From NCBI GenBank assembly GCA_963576565.1, contig OY755042.1, positions 94,730,185-94,794,184 on the forward strand: a DNA stretch of 64,000 nucleotides, in the 5' to 3' direction. The stretch is from Aspidapion aeneum. Taxonomy: Eukaryota > Arthropoda > Insecta > Coleoptera > Brentidae. Below are positions 21,846 to 34,564 of the stretch, one piece after another. Below the pieces are notes generated by a model, which made no database searches, had not been told where the DNA came from, and saw only the letters and a program-made list of their open reading frames with translations. The first letter of the stretch is position 1. The number at the start of each line of letters is the position of its first letter. Position numbers and translations under genes: made by a program.

Positions 21846-22975
21846 CCTTCCTAGCCCGCGCAGCAATGGCTAGAAAAGGTATTATTTTCGACGAAAATTT
21901 TTTTTTTTAGAAAACGCCGAGAATGTGTTATTTGGGTGTATTTTGACCTATCCTATACTTGATATTGTATTAAAGTGATACCGCGTCATCAAAACCTTGA
22001 TGGGCGGGAGGGAGTAGAGGGATACATACAGTGGCACGCACTTCCTTTAATTTTTTTATTGATATTGATTCCCAAAATGAGGCACTGCACTAATTAGTCA
22101 TTAGCTTACTATTTTACTTGCTTTTTATTGATGTCTTCTTCTAAACGATTTCATTAGAAAGGAACATACATATATACTCTTATCTGATTGTTACGAACAT
22201 ATTATTGATTTAGCCGGGCTTTGACGTTTTCTATTTGTTTTTGTTTTGACTGTTTAGGTCAAACAAATTATGACGGAGCTTTTTACAAAACAAATTACCG
22301 TTTTTGCAACTAAAGCAATATTTACGCACATTTTAATATAATTTAGGATCCTCTTTTATGCTTCGGATCTTTATTTATTAGGTAAGTACCTATTTGATCT
22401 CTCCTTTAAAAGGTCTAAGTGTTTTATCCTTCGAACATTCAACCCCGAGCGGCACAGTGCTTGTACAAAGGGAAACACTAATTTTTTAAGGCTTCTTTAC
22501 TTAGATTTTGCCGCAAAATTTGGTTTACCATAGCTATGACGCGGTGCCACTTTAATACAACATCAACTATAGCAATATTGTCGTGATGTCGGTCTGTGTG
22601 TGTCCGTGTCCGTAACACGATAGCTCCTAAACCGCTAAACCAAGTTTCATGAAATTTTCAGGTAAAATATTGTTCGACACTCTAACGAGCTGATTAGATT
22701 TTGGTCAAAATCCCTTAAGACTAATGACAGCTAATTTTAAAAAATGGTAACTTTTTAACAAAGCATCGCATCAATATGCCGTTTACGGAATATAGTAGAC
22801 TGCATTTTGCTCAATAATTTGTGTTATATCCAAAAACTTCGCAGGAGCTTTAGTTTTTGAAATATTTACAAAAAACGGGGGCTGATATATTTTCTCTTCA
22901 CTGGAAGTGTGCTAATAGGCTAGCTAGGAAGGTATCAGATCCATCAGAGATCCATTTATATTTTAATCCTGAGAT
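21846..22975 (+). repeat. Family B repeat, copy B (interrupted)
   Basis: It begins 'ccttcctagcccgcgcagca', passes through 'gggtgtattttgacctatc', is broken by the insert at 21959-22566, and resumes with 'agcaatattgtcgtgatgtc', 'cgtaacacgatagctcctaa' and 'ctctaacgagctgattagat'. It ends with 'ctaggaaggtatcagatcca' plus about 40 bp shared with copy A. TIR-like CCTTCCTAGCCC/GGCTAGGAAGG phrases occur at both sides, but shared sequence beyond the right one means the true boundary is unsettled. No coding capacity. Confidence 0.75.
21959..22566. mobile_element. TIR element inside family B, ~608 bp
   Basis: 'ttgatattgtattaaagtga' at the left is mirrored by 'cactttaatacaacatcaa' at the right, with 'taccgcgtcat'/'atgacgcggtg' continuing the pairing to about 31 bp. 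The host family B sequence resumes cleanly after it. CTATA is duplicated (21953-21957 and 22567-22571), suggesting a 5-6 bp target duplication. The interior is non-coding. The superfamily is unknown. Confidence 0.65.
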
Positions 22976-23721
22976 AGCGCCAGGCAGTATTTTGAGACCT
23001 TCACATTGTAAGATCAGCTGTGATCCTTTAATATACGGCCTTTCTTTACTATATGAACCCAGTGGCGGTTTCTGGCACATGTGCAGGTGCACTCCCAAAC
23101 TTTACTTACTAAATATTAAACTTTGATCATTTAATTTAATTCATAATTACCCCAATAGAAATTCACTAAAGACTGGAATATAATCTAGGAATTAATACCT
23201 GGTATGTATGTGTTTGTATTCGTGTTCAAACTCTCCATCAAACAACGCTTTTATTTACTGGAACCAAATTCTACGCACCCTAGATGTTATGTCGCATGCG
23301 AATTACGAAATATAGAAAGAGAGGACGACATGTCCAAATAGAATTTTACAGTACATAGAATCTGAACCTTTCTTCGGCACAGCGCGTATACAAAAACCAG
23401 CCTCGATGCCACCCGCACCCCCGTGATGACCCCTGCGTCATCGGTTCGCATCGCATGTTAGAGCAGATCACGGGCACGTTTAATTCGTGCGCTAAGTAGT
23501 TGTGTGTGCAAAGATTACTTTTCCAAGTATTGAGTAGATAATGATACTTCCTATTCGAGTATCAGATATATTGTATTCGGTACTAAGTAATCATTATATT
23601 ATCGGTAAATCCAATAAATACTGAGTAGAGTTGAAATTTTAAGTACTAAGTATACAAAAAATAAAAATATTGATGTGTTACATGTTTGTAGTTTTTCAAG
23701 TGTAAACTTCTTTAGGCGCGT

Positions 23722-23880
23722 TTAGCAGTTTTTGTGGGTAGTGAATTCAACTAAGCCGTCAGGCTCGGCTATGTAATGCTCATTCGGGTGAAATCCGCTC
23801 GAGTCGACTAACTGTGAGAAACATTCAGCGAGCGATATGATAATGCAGATGAAGGCCAGTACACAGAAGAGTTCGGTTCG
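23722..23880 (-). pseudogene. Possible captured exon: signal-peptide-like frame
   Basis: The minus frame holds a strongly hydrophobic run, FCVLAFICIIISLA, followed by a plausible cleavage region (ECFSQ) and a polar stretch, VDSSGFHPNEHYIAEPDG, then a TAA at 23722. This is the layout of a small secreted protein's N-terminus, in an island (about 23740-23970) visibly richer in G+C than its surroundings. It lacks a clean start codon, which could lie in a lost upstream exon. It may be a host exon carried by the hAT element, or chance. I do not recognise a family. Confidence 0.3.
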
Positions 23881-24101
23881 GTCCGCTTTGCAGAATATGT
23901 TATGGGCCAGTATTATTAATTTCGCCTTGTTGAAGTTTACACTTCTGCCGTGTGGTCTTAAGCACACACAATTTTTTTTATTACGAAAATGTAAATTAAT
24001 TAATCTGGGGAATTTTATTGAAAATCTGGCAACTTTTCAAATACATTCTGGGGAAAATACATTTCTGAGCCTGGCAATACTGCGCCAGATAAGCCGCTAG
24101 A

Positions 24102-24330
24102 CAACGACGTAGCGTGCCTGCCGGGGCGGGGGGGGCCGACAGCTAAAAAGGGCGCCCTCAAAAATATTGCGAGAAAAAAAAAAAAAAAAAAAAAAAGGTC
24201 ATCATGTCTTTAGTTTCCTTTACCGGCCCTGCTCCGTTATAAAGCTTAGGGCGCTTCAGGCAACCCTCGGGGCGGGGGGGGCGACGAACCCCCCCCGCAC
24301 CCCCCCCCCCCCCCCCACGCCACGCCGCTG
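24102..24330. mobile_element. CAGCGGCGTAGC-type hAT MITE, TSD CCGCTAGA
   Basis: CAACGACGTAGCGTGCC at the left and ACGCCACGCCGCTG at the right are worn versions of the termini of the MITE at 38214-38468. A perfect 8-bp repeat CCGCTAGA flanks it (24094-24101, 24331-24338). Shared interior phrases include 'ggtcatcatgtc' (inverted at 38 kb) and long poly-C/poly-G and poly-A runs. It is the innermost and so youngest insertion at this site. Confidence 0.85.
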
Positions 24331-25145
24331 CCGCTAGACATAACACATCAACAGCTATTGAATCAAATAATCAAATATTTAAGTAAATAAATATCGGTTT
24401 AAATGATTACAAGTACTCCAAACTTGTTACTCATACGGCCGTTGCGAAATGATTGATACGAAAGTAACACTTCGGCTTCGGTCCCATTCGGGATTCGAGT
24501 AACGGATATTTGGCGTCGAAGGATTCGATTACTTCGAATCCGTCCATGTATCAGATATTATTAAAGTATTATTAAAGTATCGAGTATTTGCACACCACCA
24601 GCGCTTAGACAACTTGGCATTATATGTCAGGCGCGGGCAGTTTGTTTTGATTTCGACGATTTGGTATTTACGACAATGGCGGAAGTTTCTAATTCTGATA
24701 GCATTAACGTGCAATATTTAAAGACAATTAAATTTTTATCTTTGCCATTGGAAGAGAAAATAAACTAGGTTTGATAATTTATTATTTATTTATAAAAACA
24801 ATAATAATAGGTAGATAACTAATATCTAACTAAATATCTCATTTTTTAATTATTTGCTCTAAATTATATGATATGATGGCCCACTCGAAGGCCCAAAAAG
24901 TTAGCGTGGCACTCAAAAACGATTTTCGCCTGCGCCGCAATTTTTATTTCTTTTTGGTGTGCACCCCCAAAGCTTTTTATCATGCGCCGCCACTGTATGA
25001 ACCGGAATAAATACTGCCTTTCCTTATTAATGGAAAATAAACGACTTAGTTTTAAATTCGACTTTGTTATGTTTTGAAGGATCAACTGTCAGTTTTCAAT
25101 GTAAAACTGTTAGAATACTGCCTGGCACTATTATAGCCTGGCTTT

Positions 25146-26508
25146 ATTCCAAAAATTTTCTAGTAGTCGTTATCATTGCTTGCAAAAGATGGTGTAGTCG
25201 CGATTTTGAATATGTTGTTGACATTGAAGTCCTAAAAACAAATTAAAGTTTGCGACCTTAGGGTGGCCGGCTCCCCCGCCATCTTAAATTAAGAATGGTA
25301 AATTACTTGGTTACTGTACATTTAAGAAAAAAAAGTTTAACAAAAGTTCAAGATAATAGAACGCCATGGTGCGTTTTTATATCAGAAAAATGCTGTACGA
25401 GTTGTGACGCTAAGCATTTCGCCGACATTTCGGATTGTGACCAATTTTTTTTAGTGGCCTTTAACTTTAAAACTGCTTAATTTTGAGAGAATGTATAAAA
25501 ACATGAAATAAAGACTAACTAATAGCCTATAAAACGAGATATCACTGAGTTAACTGGGTAGTACCCTTGCTGAGATACGAACCCTGAAATGTTAGCAGTA
25601 TACCCGTTTCCTATGTATTTCCAGTGTATTAAATGTAAAATTAACCGAAATTATTCAGTATTATGTCATTTTCTTAAAAGTTTAGCATTTTACTGAAAGT
25701 ATATAATCAACTTTTTTGCAGAAAATTAAATTATCTTTTACACGATGTATCACCTAAGTGGCCCAAGTCTACGGTTATTAATTCATTGGCATTCATAAAT
25801 TGGGGTTATTTTTTAGGATCACGAAAAAGATCATGTTTTTTTTAGGTTTTATTCAGTTTTCAAAAAACACTAAGCATTTTACGGAAAAATGTTAAAATAC
25901 CTTTTTTAGAGAAAATAAAATGTTCTTTTAAACGGCGTCTCACAAAGTTGCGTTAAGGCTATTATTGACAATCCAGGGGCGTCCGCATATTTAAAATATT
26001 AAATTAATACAAAACAGAAGAAAACAAAAGTTCAAACAATTAAATAATCAAATATACGTCATTTAAAAGTAAATTATAGTTGGAATTTCTATCAAAAAAA
26101 CTACGAAATAGTAATTTAGATCAAAGTTTAATTTTCACCAATAGAAAAGTTATGGACCCTGTAATTCAAAAACGAGATTGTTATATTTCGTTTTTCTTTT
26201 TTAACAGACGTACAGATTTTCTAAATTCTTTCCTAGTTTGTTGTCTGTTGAATTAAAATGTATTATGGGTCTATAAACCTTGAATTTTAAAACAAACGCA
26301 AAATAATAATCCTAAAATCGAAAATTATTACAATATTTAATTAGAAGTAGGCTGCTAGTTTCCTGCCACTCCAAATACGTCTTATATTGTTCTGCAGTTT
26401 ATGACAATTAGTTTTCACCTACATCAAATAATAATACGTGTGTACTAAGGACTACCCACTGCCCGTACAATGTCTAGAATCAAATGAAGATATCAGTTTT
26501 ATTTTTAT
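25146..26508. other. AT-rich stretch, nothing recognised
   Basis: Short frames at 25064-25246 and 25295-25480 have no motifs. 'caggggcgtccgc' at about 25974 resembles a transposon end, but no partner was found. Otherwise featureless. Confidence 0.35.
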
Positions 26509-27247
26509 CAGGGCGTTTCCCAATTGAATGTTAATATTTATGGAGGTGATTTTTGTGTCCCTTTTAAGAAAAAAACTTTTCATAAACAAGTGTTTTAAAC
26601 GTCTTACCTTTTCAGATACAGGGTGGTAATATTTTCAAAAATAAATAATTTATTATTAATATCTACAATACCACTTTAGATATTTTAATGAAATTTGTCA
26701 TACATGTACTATGAATCAAGATACATTTTTTAATGTATCACTTTTTTTTTAATTTCCATCAGTGGTATTCGTACGTAATTTGACCTGCTTATTTTGGCAG
26801 ACATTGATCGCACGCCACTGATATTTCCTGAAATAAAAATTATTTTTTAAATCCCCAATCATTTCTAACCAAAGTTGATTACTTGATTTTTTTCAATCCG
26901 ATGCACGGTTTTCGCTTAAAAAAATAAAAAACCATTTCTCTGCATGATCATAACAATATCGTAAGTATGACAATATCATCAGCAGAGACACGTAGATTTT
27001 ATTTTTTTAGATGAAACCCGTGCGTCGTACTAAAAAAACTCAAGAGATCAAATTTGCTCATAATTGAATACAGATTTAAAAAGTACACTTCAATTGGTAT
27101 TAATAATAAATGATTTATTTTTGAAAACTTCACCCTGTATCTCAAAAGGTAAGATGTTTAGAACATATGTTCATATGAAGTTTTTTTCTTAAAATGGGCT
27201 CAAAAATCACCTCAATAAATATTGGCATTCAATTAGGAAACACCCTG
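26509..27247. mobile_element. 740 bp palindromic element with CAGGGYG ends
   Basis: The left end 'cagggcgtttcccaattgaa' is mirrored by 'ttcaattaggaaacaccctg' at the right; pairing continues through 'aggtgatttttg' and a second inner 'gatacagggtg'/'caccctgtatc' pair (26616/27129) into the middle. An asymmetric piece near 26755-26875, bounded by 'cagtggtattc' and 'acgccactg', is a possible later insertion in the left arm. TA follows the right end. Full-length inverted repeats make it a foldback MITE like the one at 20814. Confidence 0.75.
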
Positions 27248-27295
27248 TATAACGTATTTTAACGAACACAAAGAAAGAACGTAGATCAATATTAG

Positions 27296-28725
27296 AAAAT
27301 TAAATCATAACAAAAACATTTCATGCAAAAAAAGCCAAGTACGCAAAAATGGTATTTCGTAAAAAGAATTGAGATAAAAGTAAAGCCAAGTTCTCCAATA
27401 CAAATTTCGAAAAAAAAGGTTCTTACTAGTTTTTTAAACTGGCTATTACAGCCAAACTTCTTTATGTTCAATTTAGGACTGTGCTGTGTCATTTACAGCC
27501 GTAATAGCCAAGTTTAGAAAAACATTTGCAAACTAGTAAGAACCTTTCATTTTGAAATTTGTATTGGACAACTTGGCTTTACTTTTATCTCAATTCTTTT
27601 TACGGAATACAATTTTAGCGTACTTGGCTTTTTTTTTATGAAATGTTTTTGTTATGATTTCACTTCTTTTTTAAAGGAATTGAATAATATTTAATTTTTA
27701 AAGTATATATTTGCGGAATATTGTTCAAAAACTTTTGCAATGCCTTATTTAAAATTTTGAGGTTTTTAAATTTTTTCCCTAGGTTTTATCATAGTTCCTA
27801 TCAGCCTTCCAGCGTTTCTGAAAGTGGACAATGTTACTTTTACATAACTTTACATGTATAGGAAAGGTAAATAAATTAAAATTTTGATGTTTTTAATTTT
27901 TTTCCTATAGTTTTATCATAGTTTCTATCAGTCTTCCAAAGCTCAGCTCTCTAGCGTTTCTGGAAGTGGGCAATGTTACTTTTACATAACTTAACATTTA
28001 TAGGGGAGGGAAGTAAATTAGAATTTTGGGGTTATTTAATTTTTTCTCATGGTTTTATCATAGTTCCTATCAGCCTTCCAAAGCTCAGCTCTCTAGCGTT
28101 TCTGAAAGTGGGCAGTGTTACTTTTATATAACTTGACATTTATAGGGGAGGGAAGTAAATTAGAATTTTGGCGTGTTTGAATTTTTTTCCATAGTTTTAT
28201 CATAGTTTCTATCAGCTTTCCAAAGCTGAGCTCTATAGCGTTGACAATGTTACTTTTACATTACTTAACATTTATAGAGGAGTTACGTAAATTATAATTT
28301 TGGGGTCTTAAAAAAAAATTCTATAGCTTCATCATAGTTCCTATCAGTCTGCCAAAGCTCACCTTTTAGCGTTTCTGGAAGGGCAATATTACTTTTACAT
28401 GTATAGGGGAGGGGAGCAAATTACAATTTTGGGGTTTTTTGATTTTTTCCAGGGGTTTGGCCATAATTTCTTTCAGTCTGCCAAATTTCAGCTTAGTAGC
28501 ATGTCTGGAAGTACAGTAGAATTTTGATGATCTATACATGAGTGAGTGGCAATTTCGACGTTTTTTGAAATTTTGTAACTTTATGGAAGTTCATGAAACT
28601 TGGAGGGGGCAGTTTTAGATAGGTCAAATATGGGCTGAAATGTTTCAAGAAAAGATGGTACAGTAGCACGAACTTGGCGAGGCACTGCCGTGCCCTCAGA
28701 TCCAGAGCTATGATATCGAAAAACA
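27296..28725. repeat. Family A composite foldback repeat, copy 3
   Basis: In reverse order to copy 2: the foldback core (about 27303-27660, arms starting 'aatcataacaaaaacatttc' and ending 'gaaatgtttttgttatgatt'), a spacer, then five tandem units carrying 'gttacttttacat' at about 27833, 27975, 28117, 28249 and 28387 (132-142 bp apart). The terminal block follows (about 28400-28720) with 'tctatacatgagtgagtggc' and 'gaacttggcgaggcactgcc'. The unit number differs from copy 2 (five against three). Non-coding. Confidence 0.78.
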
Positions 28726-29586
28726 CTTTTATAAAAAAAATAACCTAAATCTTCAATCAAAATGGAGACCTGTCAGAATCAAGTTTTTATATAGACTTAG
28801 TACTTAGCATCTTTTAGTTCTCTAATAAATACAGTTCTAAGGGTTTTCCTTAGCCATTTGCCAAATACCCAATAATAATTAAAGCATATGCTATCTATCA
28901 CATTTTAAAGCTGTTGATATGTTCAACATCTGCATTAAAATCTAAAAACTTTATTATACGTTTATAGAAACGTCCGCAGACCCATCAAAACTCAGCCAAA
29001 AGAGCGCTGTAACAAATAGCTTTATAAAGAGCTTACGACCAAAAGGAATAGACATAAGTTTAAGGCTGGTCAGTCACTAGGAATAGAACGGTCAATGCGT
29101 GCTATTGACAAAAAAAAGAAAGGATTATGACCATTCTATGATGCGGATAGCCCGTGCTAATTGGGCTGACGAGGGGCTACAAGATGCACAAGGTGTGTGT
29201 CCTTCTTTTCTGATGACGGATTAGGTCTTGTGACCATCGATCGCCGACGCTATCCAGTCACAGTATACAGAACCAGGCCAGTACCCTCATTTTCATTATC
29301 TTATACTGTTTTAAAAAATTAATCACTTTTACTTACTTATTCTTGGGTGTATAAAAAATTTTATTACTTCGATACAATCACCAATTTAAAATAATGTTTA
29401 TTATAGACAAAAAAAAATCAGGTACTTAGCTTCTTTCCTGTAAATGAAAGTATGTGAAAGTCTGCAGGTTAAACCTGAAGATCGCTATCTCTTTTAATAA
29501 CCAAATGTTTTAATCCCATCGAAAAAGGGAAACTCTGTCCACACAGCGTATCCATCCATCATATGCCTCCACCACATTGTAAACTA
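28726..29586. other. Unassigned stretch
   Basis: No recognised frame or repeat. A GC-richer segment at about 29090-29280 has no readable domain in any frame. Confidence 0.35.
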
Positions 29587-29725
29587 CAGTGATGTGAAAC
29601 CTCCATATCCGGACACTCATGATTTTGTTGATATTGTCCGTTTATTAGAGGTGTCCGCTTGCTTATAAGATGTTTCCTCTTATTAGAGGTGTCCGCTTAA
29701 TGGAATGAGTAGAAAAAACAAAAAA
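29587..29725 (+). repeat. Possible pogo/Tigger-like left end
   Basis: CAGTGATGTGAAACCTCC is preceded by TA, followed by two copies of 'ttattagaggtgtccgctt' (about 29642-29660 and 29679-29697). CAGT-starting ends next to TA and internal GTCCG repeats are typical of pogo/Tigger elements, but no right end was found. Likely a fragment. Confidence 0.4.
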
Positions 29726-29912
29726 TAAAAATGGTTTTAAAATGTCCATGAGGTCTCTAAATTATCTATTTTGGCAATGCTTGGATTAAAAATGAATATT
29801 TTGATTTATTTTTACCTAGGTCTAACAACTTTCGATTTTTTGAAATTTTAATCTTAAAATTTTATGCAAAAACCTTCCCCGTTTTCCAACTAAAATCCAA
29901 TATCCACCGGCA

Positions 29913-30900
29913 CATGGGCGTGTGCAGCATAAAAATTAAGGAGGGGGCAAATATAAAAAGTTAAAAAAATTGGTAATAATTAAAATTAAAAAAAAAAAAT
30001 GCGCCGCGGTGGAAATTTTAGAAAAATATATACTTTCTGAAAAAAATTGCGCCGCGGAAAAAACTTTGGAAAAATTAAATAGTTCAAGGAATATATCGGA
30101 GCAAACATTTTCGGGAAAAATGCCAACTGTATAGCACAGGCGAAAATTTTAGAATAATTATATACTTTTCGGCAAAAACTAAAATTTAGATATACGTAGA
30201 GAGAAATTGGAAACTTTTCGGAAAAAACGCCACTGCAAAAGAAAGTTTAAAAAAAATAAAATACTTTTCAAAACAAATGGCAGCGTTGTAGAAGAAAATT
30301 TTTTAATAATTCTATTTATATTTTAATTTTTGGGAAAAATGAAAATTGTAGAAAAAAACAAAAAAAATTGCGTTGCAGGCAAAAATATTAGAACTATTAC
30401 ATAACTCAAGCAATAAATTCGATAAAAAATGTTTGGCAAAAATGTCAAAAATGATTGGGTTTATAAGTATAAGCGCTAACGCCGCAGTTAAATGTTTTCA
30501 CAGACTTGTCAGTCATCCTTTGATATTATTTATGCTAATCCTGAACCAAACTTTGCACTTACACTAAATACATTATGAGATCATAAAAAGTACAATATAA
30601 ATAGGAATAAGTGTATCTGTTACTGTATGAGCAATCAAACTTGTTTAAAGAGTGACACGAAACAGATAACTCCGAAAATGCATATTTTATAAAGAGACAT
30701 CTTGAGATTTTCTCAAAACTATCATTTTCAAGTTATCTAGTTGTTGCACTAAGGGGACGATATTATGTAGGTAGAAATAAGTTTAATGTTTTAACTTGAT
30801 AGATTAATTCTTTTATTTAAAAACTTGAAAATTATTAAATTATTTTCAATAATTAGGGGTGGAAAATTATCCACCCTGCCCCTCCTTGGTCACGCCCATG
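29913..30900. mobile_element. 988 bp hAT-like element, TSD CACCGGCA
   Basis: The ten-base inverted repeats CATGGGCGTG and CACGCCCATG lie directly inside a perfect 8-bp duplication CACCGGCA (29905-29912, 30901-30908). Similarity continues inward ('aaggaggggg' against 'cccctcctt'). From about 29990 to 30420 the interior is an irregular array of 'ggaaattttagaaaaat' and 'gcgccgcgg' phrases; these also occur at 52200-52470 and, inverted, at 10960-11310. There is no transposase. The 64-codon frame at 30373 is not supported. Confidence 0.82.
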
Positions 30901-30908
30901 CACCGGCA

Positions 30909-31684
30909 TTATCTTGGTATTGGTACTTGCGGTCGGATAGTGCCGTGCGGAATAAATTACACATAATAATTTATTAAACTAATTCCCAATATAAAACACT
31001 ACGCCTATGGATCTCCGAAACAGTCAATCACAAGCTAGAGGCGGCCAGTAGATTCCCCTCAGTCGTGACGTGGGTGGCTTCAAGTCTCGCCGCGCGAACT
31101 CTAACTGCCGGTGCATGTGCAGTGACATACACTGACTTGACTTGATCTCTCCGGAATTTTGTTTTGCAGTATAAGCAAAAAGACCTTAGTTACTACCAGA
31201 TTCTCAATTTCGCGTGTCACACTTGAAACAAAAAATCGTGGATAGTGCTCGTACCTTGTCTTTAAAGCCTTATATACTTATTGCAGATATACAGAGTCCA
31301 GTTTTGTAATAATAAAGAAGGGTTTAAAGTTTTAAGCTCCATATGCTTTGAGCCCTTTTTTCATGTGACGCATTTTCCATATTTTTGAGTAGCTAATCGA
31401 CCGTGAAAACCTAAAAGAGCTTGCAGCGATTCGGCTCAATAATAAAGGAGCCTGCCTTGTTGGTTATAAGTTAAAAGCACGTGCCAATTTTGTATCTTTT
31501 TTTTAAATTTCTTTTTATATTAAAGCCTACTCACCAGCCAATTTGCAATTTAGCGCGCCTGCATGTGACAGATATCGGCGTCCATCTGTCTGTGTGCCTG
31601 TAGCGATGTTGGCGTTATAACTCGAAAACGCCTAAACATACAGAAACATTGAAATATGTGCTGTGAAGAGCCCTATTCTCATTT
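30909..31684. other. Unassigned stretch
   Basis: Moderately GC-richer DNA around 30990-31160, with no domain in any frame and no repeat termini. Nothing else seen. Confidence 0.35.
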
Positions 31685-33200
<1,516 letters not shown>

Positions 33201-33256
33201 AAATTTATGGGGGTATATAAAGTTTCAAATAAAATTTTGAAAAATTTGCGTATGTA

Positions 33257-33920
33257 CAGTAGACTCGCGCTGGTGTGAACACTCGCTTGTGTGAACCTCC
33301 CAGTAGTGTGAACAGTGAAGATCAATGTATTATAGGAGTATTAAGAGTAACAAGTCTCGGAACGGAAAAGAGGTTTTAATCAAATGGTAAAATTTAGGGG
33401 AATTACCGAGAATTACTTAGTTTGAATTCGTCTTTTGTGGTAAAACTAGTACCATTTCATGTTTTGCTTTGTAAAATGGTAAAAACCAAGAAGTTTTTAA
33501 GTTTTTCTTCCAGAGGTAAGTTTGGAAGGCGAATCTGAGAACAAAATGAAGACACCTAAAAAAGTTGCAGTAAAGTATGTTTTGGAATCACTTAAAGTGG
33601 TTACATTATAGTCAGAAACAAACAACATAGATGTTAGAGCCTAAGACATATTGAGACCGAGCAGTAGCCACTCATTGGTCAGCTAGATAAGTTCGGACTA
33701 AAATAACATCGTTGTTTACCTAATAATATGTAAATTTTCGATACGTTAAATTGTCATTTTCAGCAGAAACTTATAGCTTTGCTCTAAATTATAAGAATAG
33801 CTACATTTAAAAATTGATAGGTATGGATTTATTATATCTTAGCAATAATATTTCGGTTTTAGAATAGACCTTCCGTAGTGTGAACGGTCTCCATGGTATG
33901 AACGTGCAGATTGTCTACTG
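33257..33920. mobile_element. 664 bp pogo/Tigger-like element
   Basis: The ends are CAGTAGACTCGCGC and (inverted) CAGTAGACAATCTG, each next to TA (33255-33256, 33921-33922). Subterminal GTGTGAAC motifs occur three times on the left (33274, 33289, 33306) and once or twice on the right (33878, and 'gtatgaac' at 33896). CAGTRGA-type termini with TA sites are typical of the pogo/Tigger branch. The interior has no DDE frame; a short Lys/Val-rich reading near 33547-33590 is not diagnostic. Non-autonomous. Confidence 0.68.
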
Positions 33921-34556
33921 TATTTAGAAATTTTTTTCTTATTTTTTTTTTCATTTCAGGGGGGTTTATCCCTCTTGATAACCCCAAGGTACGGCCTTGG
34001 TAATATATCACCAAAGGAAATTGTGGGAATCTGATTCCGATTTTTACACAAAATTTTTGGAGTAATTTTCATTATAAAATTTATTTTTGGGTTTCTAAAA
34101 TTGGCTAAAAATGAAACAAACTATATAACTATAACTTGATTAAAGTAATATAATCAATATTTTGCCAATATTTTTTCTCGTTCGTTAACAATATTTTTCG
34201 ATTTTATAGAAATTGTCGGGATATAAAATAATTTTTTTTATTTGGAATTTACTTGGAAACAGTTATTATAATCTGCCTTTATTTTGGACCATTATCTATT
34301 TTTGTAATTTTGTTTTATGCCATAAATTGTGTGTTTCTTAATTTTTATTAAGAAACGTTAATGTCTCTTCTGTAACGTCTAAAATACCTGACATTTTGGT
34401 CAAAGTCCAGTGTTAATTTTAACCATTAGATAGATACATGTTAAGTAATACAATATCGCAAAAAACCATAGGTAATCCTCCCATAAAAGCGCATGCTTAG
34501 CTAATCACAATTGACAATTCACACTCTTGGGAAATCACTTTCTTTGACTCACATTG
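33921..34556. other. AT-rich stretch, nothing recognised
   Basis: Only short frames with no motif and no terminal repeats. Confidence 0.35.
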
Positions 34557-34564
34557 CTACTATC

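Larger units (their letters stand above)
23497..24600. mobile_element. hAT-type element nested in the former, TSD GCGCT(A/T)AG
   Basis: The left end TAGTTGTGTGTGCAAA and right end (inverted) TGGTGGTGTGCAAA fit a hAT terminus, and the direct repeats GCGCTAAG (23489-23496) and GCGCTTAG (24601-24608) differ at one base. Inside both ends, GAGTA/AAGTATC/ATTACTT motifs are repeated over about 130 bp, resembling hAT subterminal binding sites. It carries a GC-richer island with an unusual frame (23722-23880) and a further MITE (24102-24330). Confidence 0.75.
23060..24995. mobile_element. hAT element, TSD TATGAACC (outer of three nested insertions)
   Basis: The ends CAGTGGCGGTTTCTGG and GCGCCGCCACTG belong to the CAGTGGCGG hAT terminus type. 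A perfect 8-bp duplication TATGAACC flanks it (23052-23059, 24996-25003), and the subterminal 'gtgcactcccaaa' is mirrored by 'ttggtgtgcacccccaaa'. Without the inner insertion at 23497-24600 the element is about 825 bp, with no recognisable transposase. Confidence 0.88.
22985..25145. repeat. Palindromic repeat split by nested transposons
   Basis: The left arm 'gccaggcagtattttgagac' (from about 22992) is mirrored by 'actgcctggc' near 25118-25128, with matching interior blocks 'gtgatcctttaa' and 'tgaaggatcaac'. The two halves are joined at the 8-bp site TATGAACC. The same sequence without any insertion is present at about 53385-53515. So an original ~220 bp inverted-repeat element was split by the hAT at 23060-24995. 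Confidence 0.65.
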
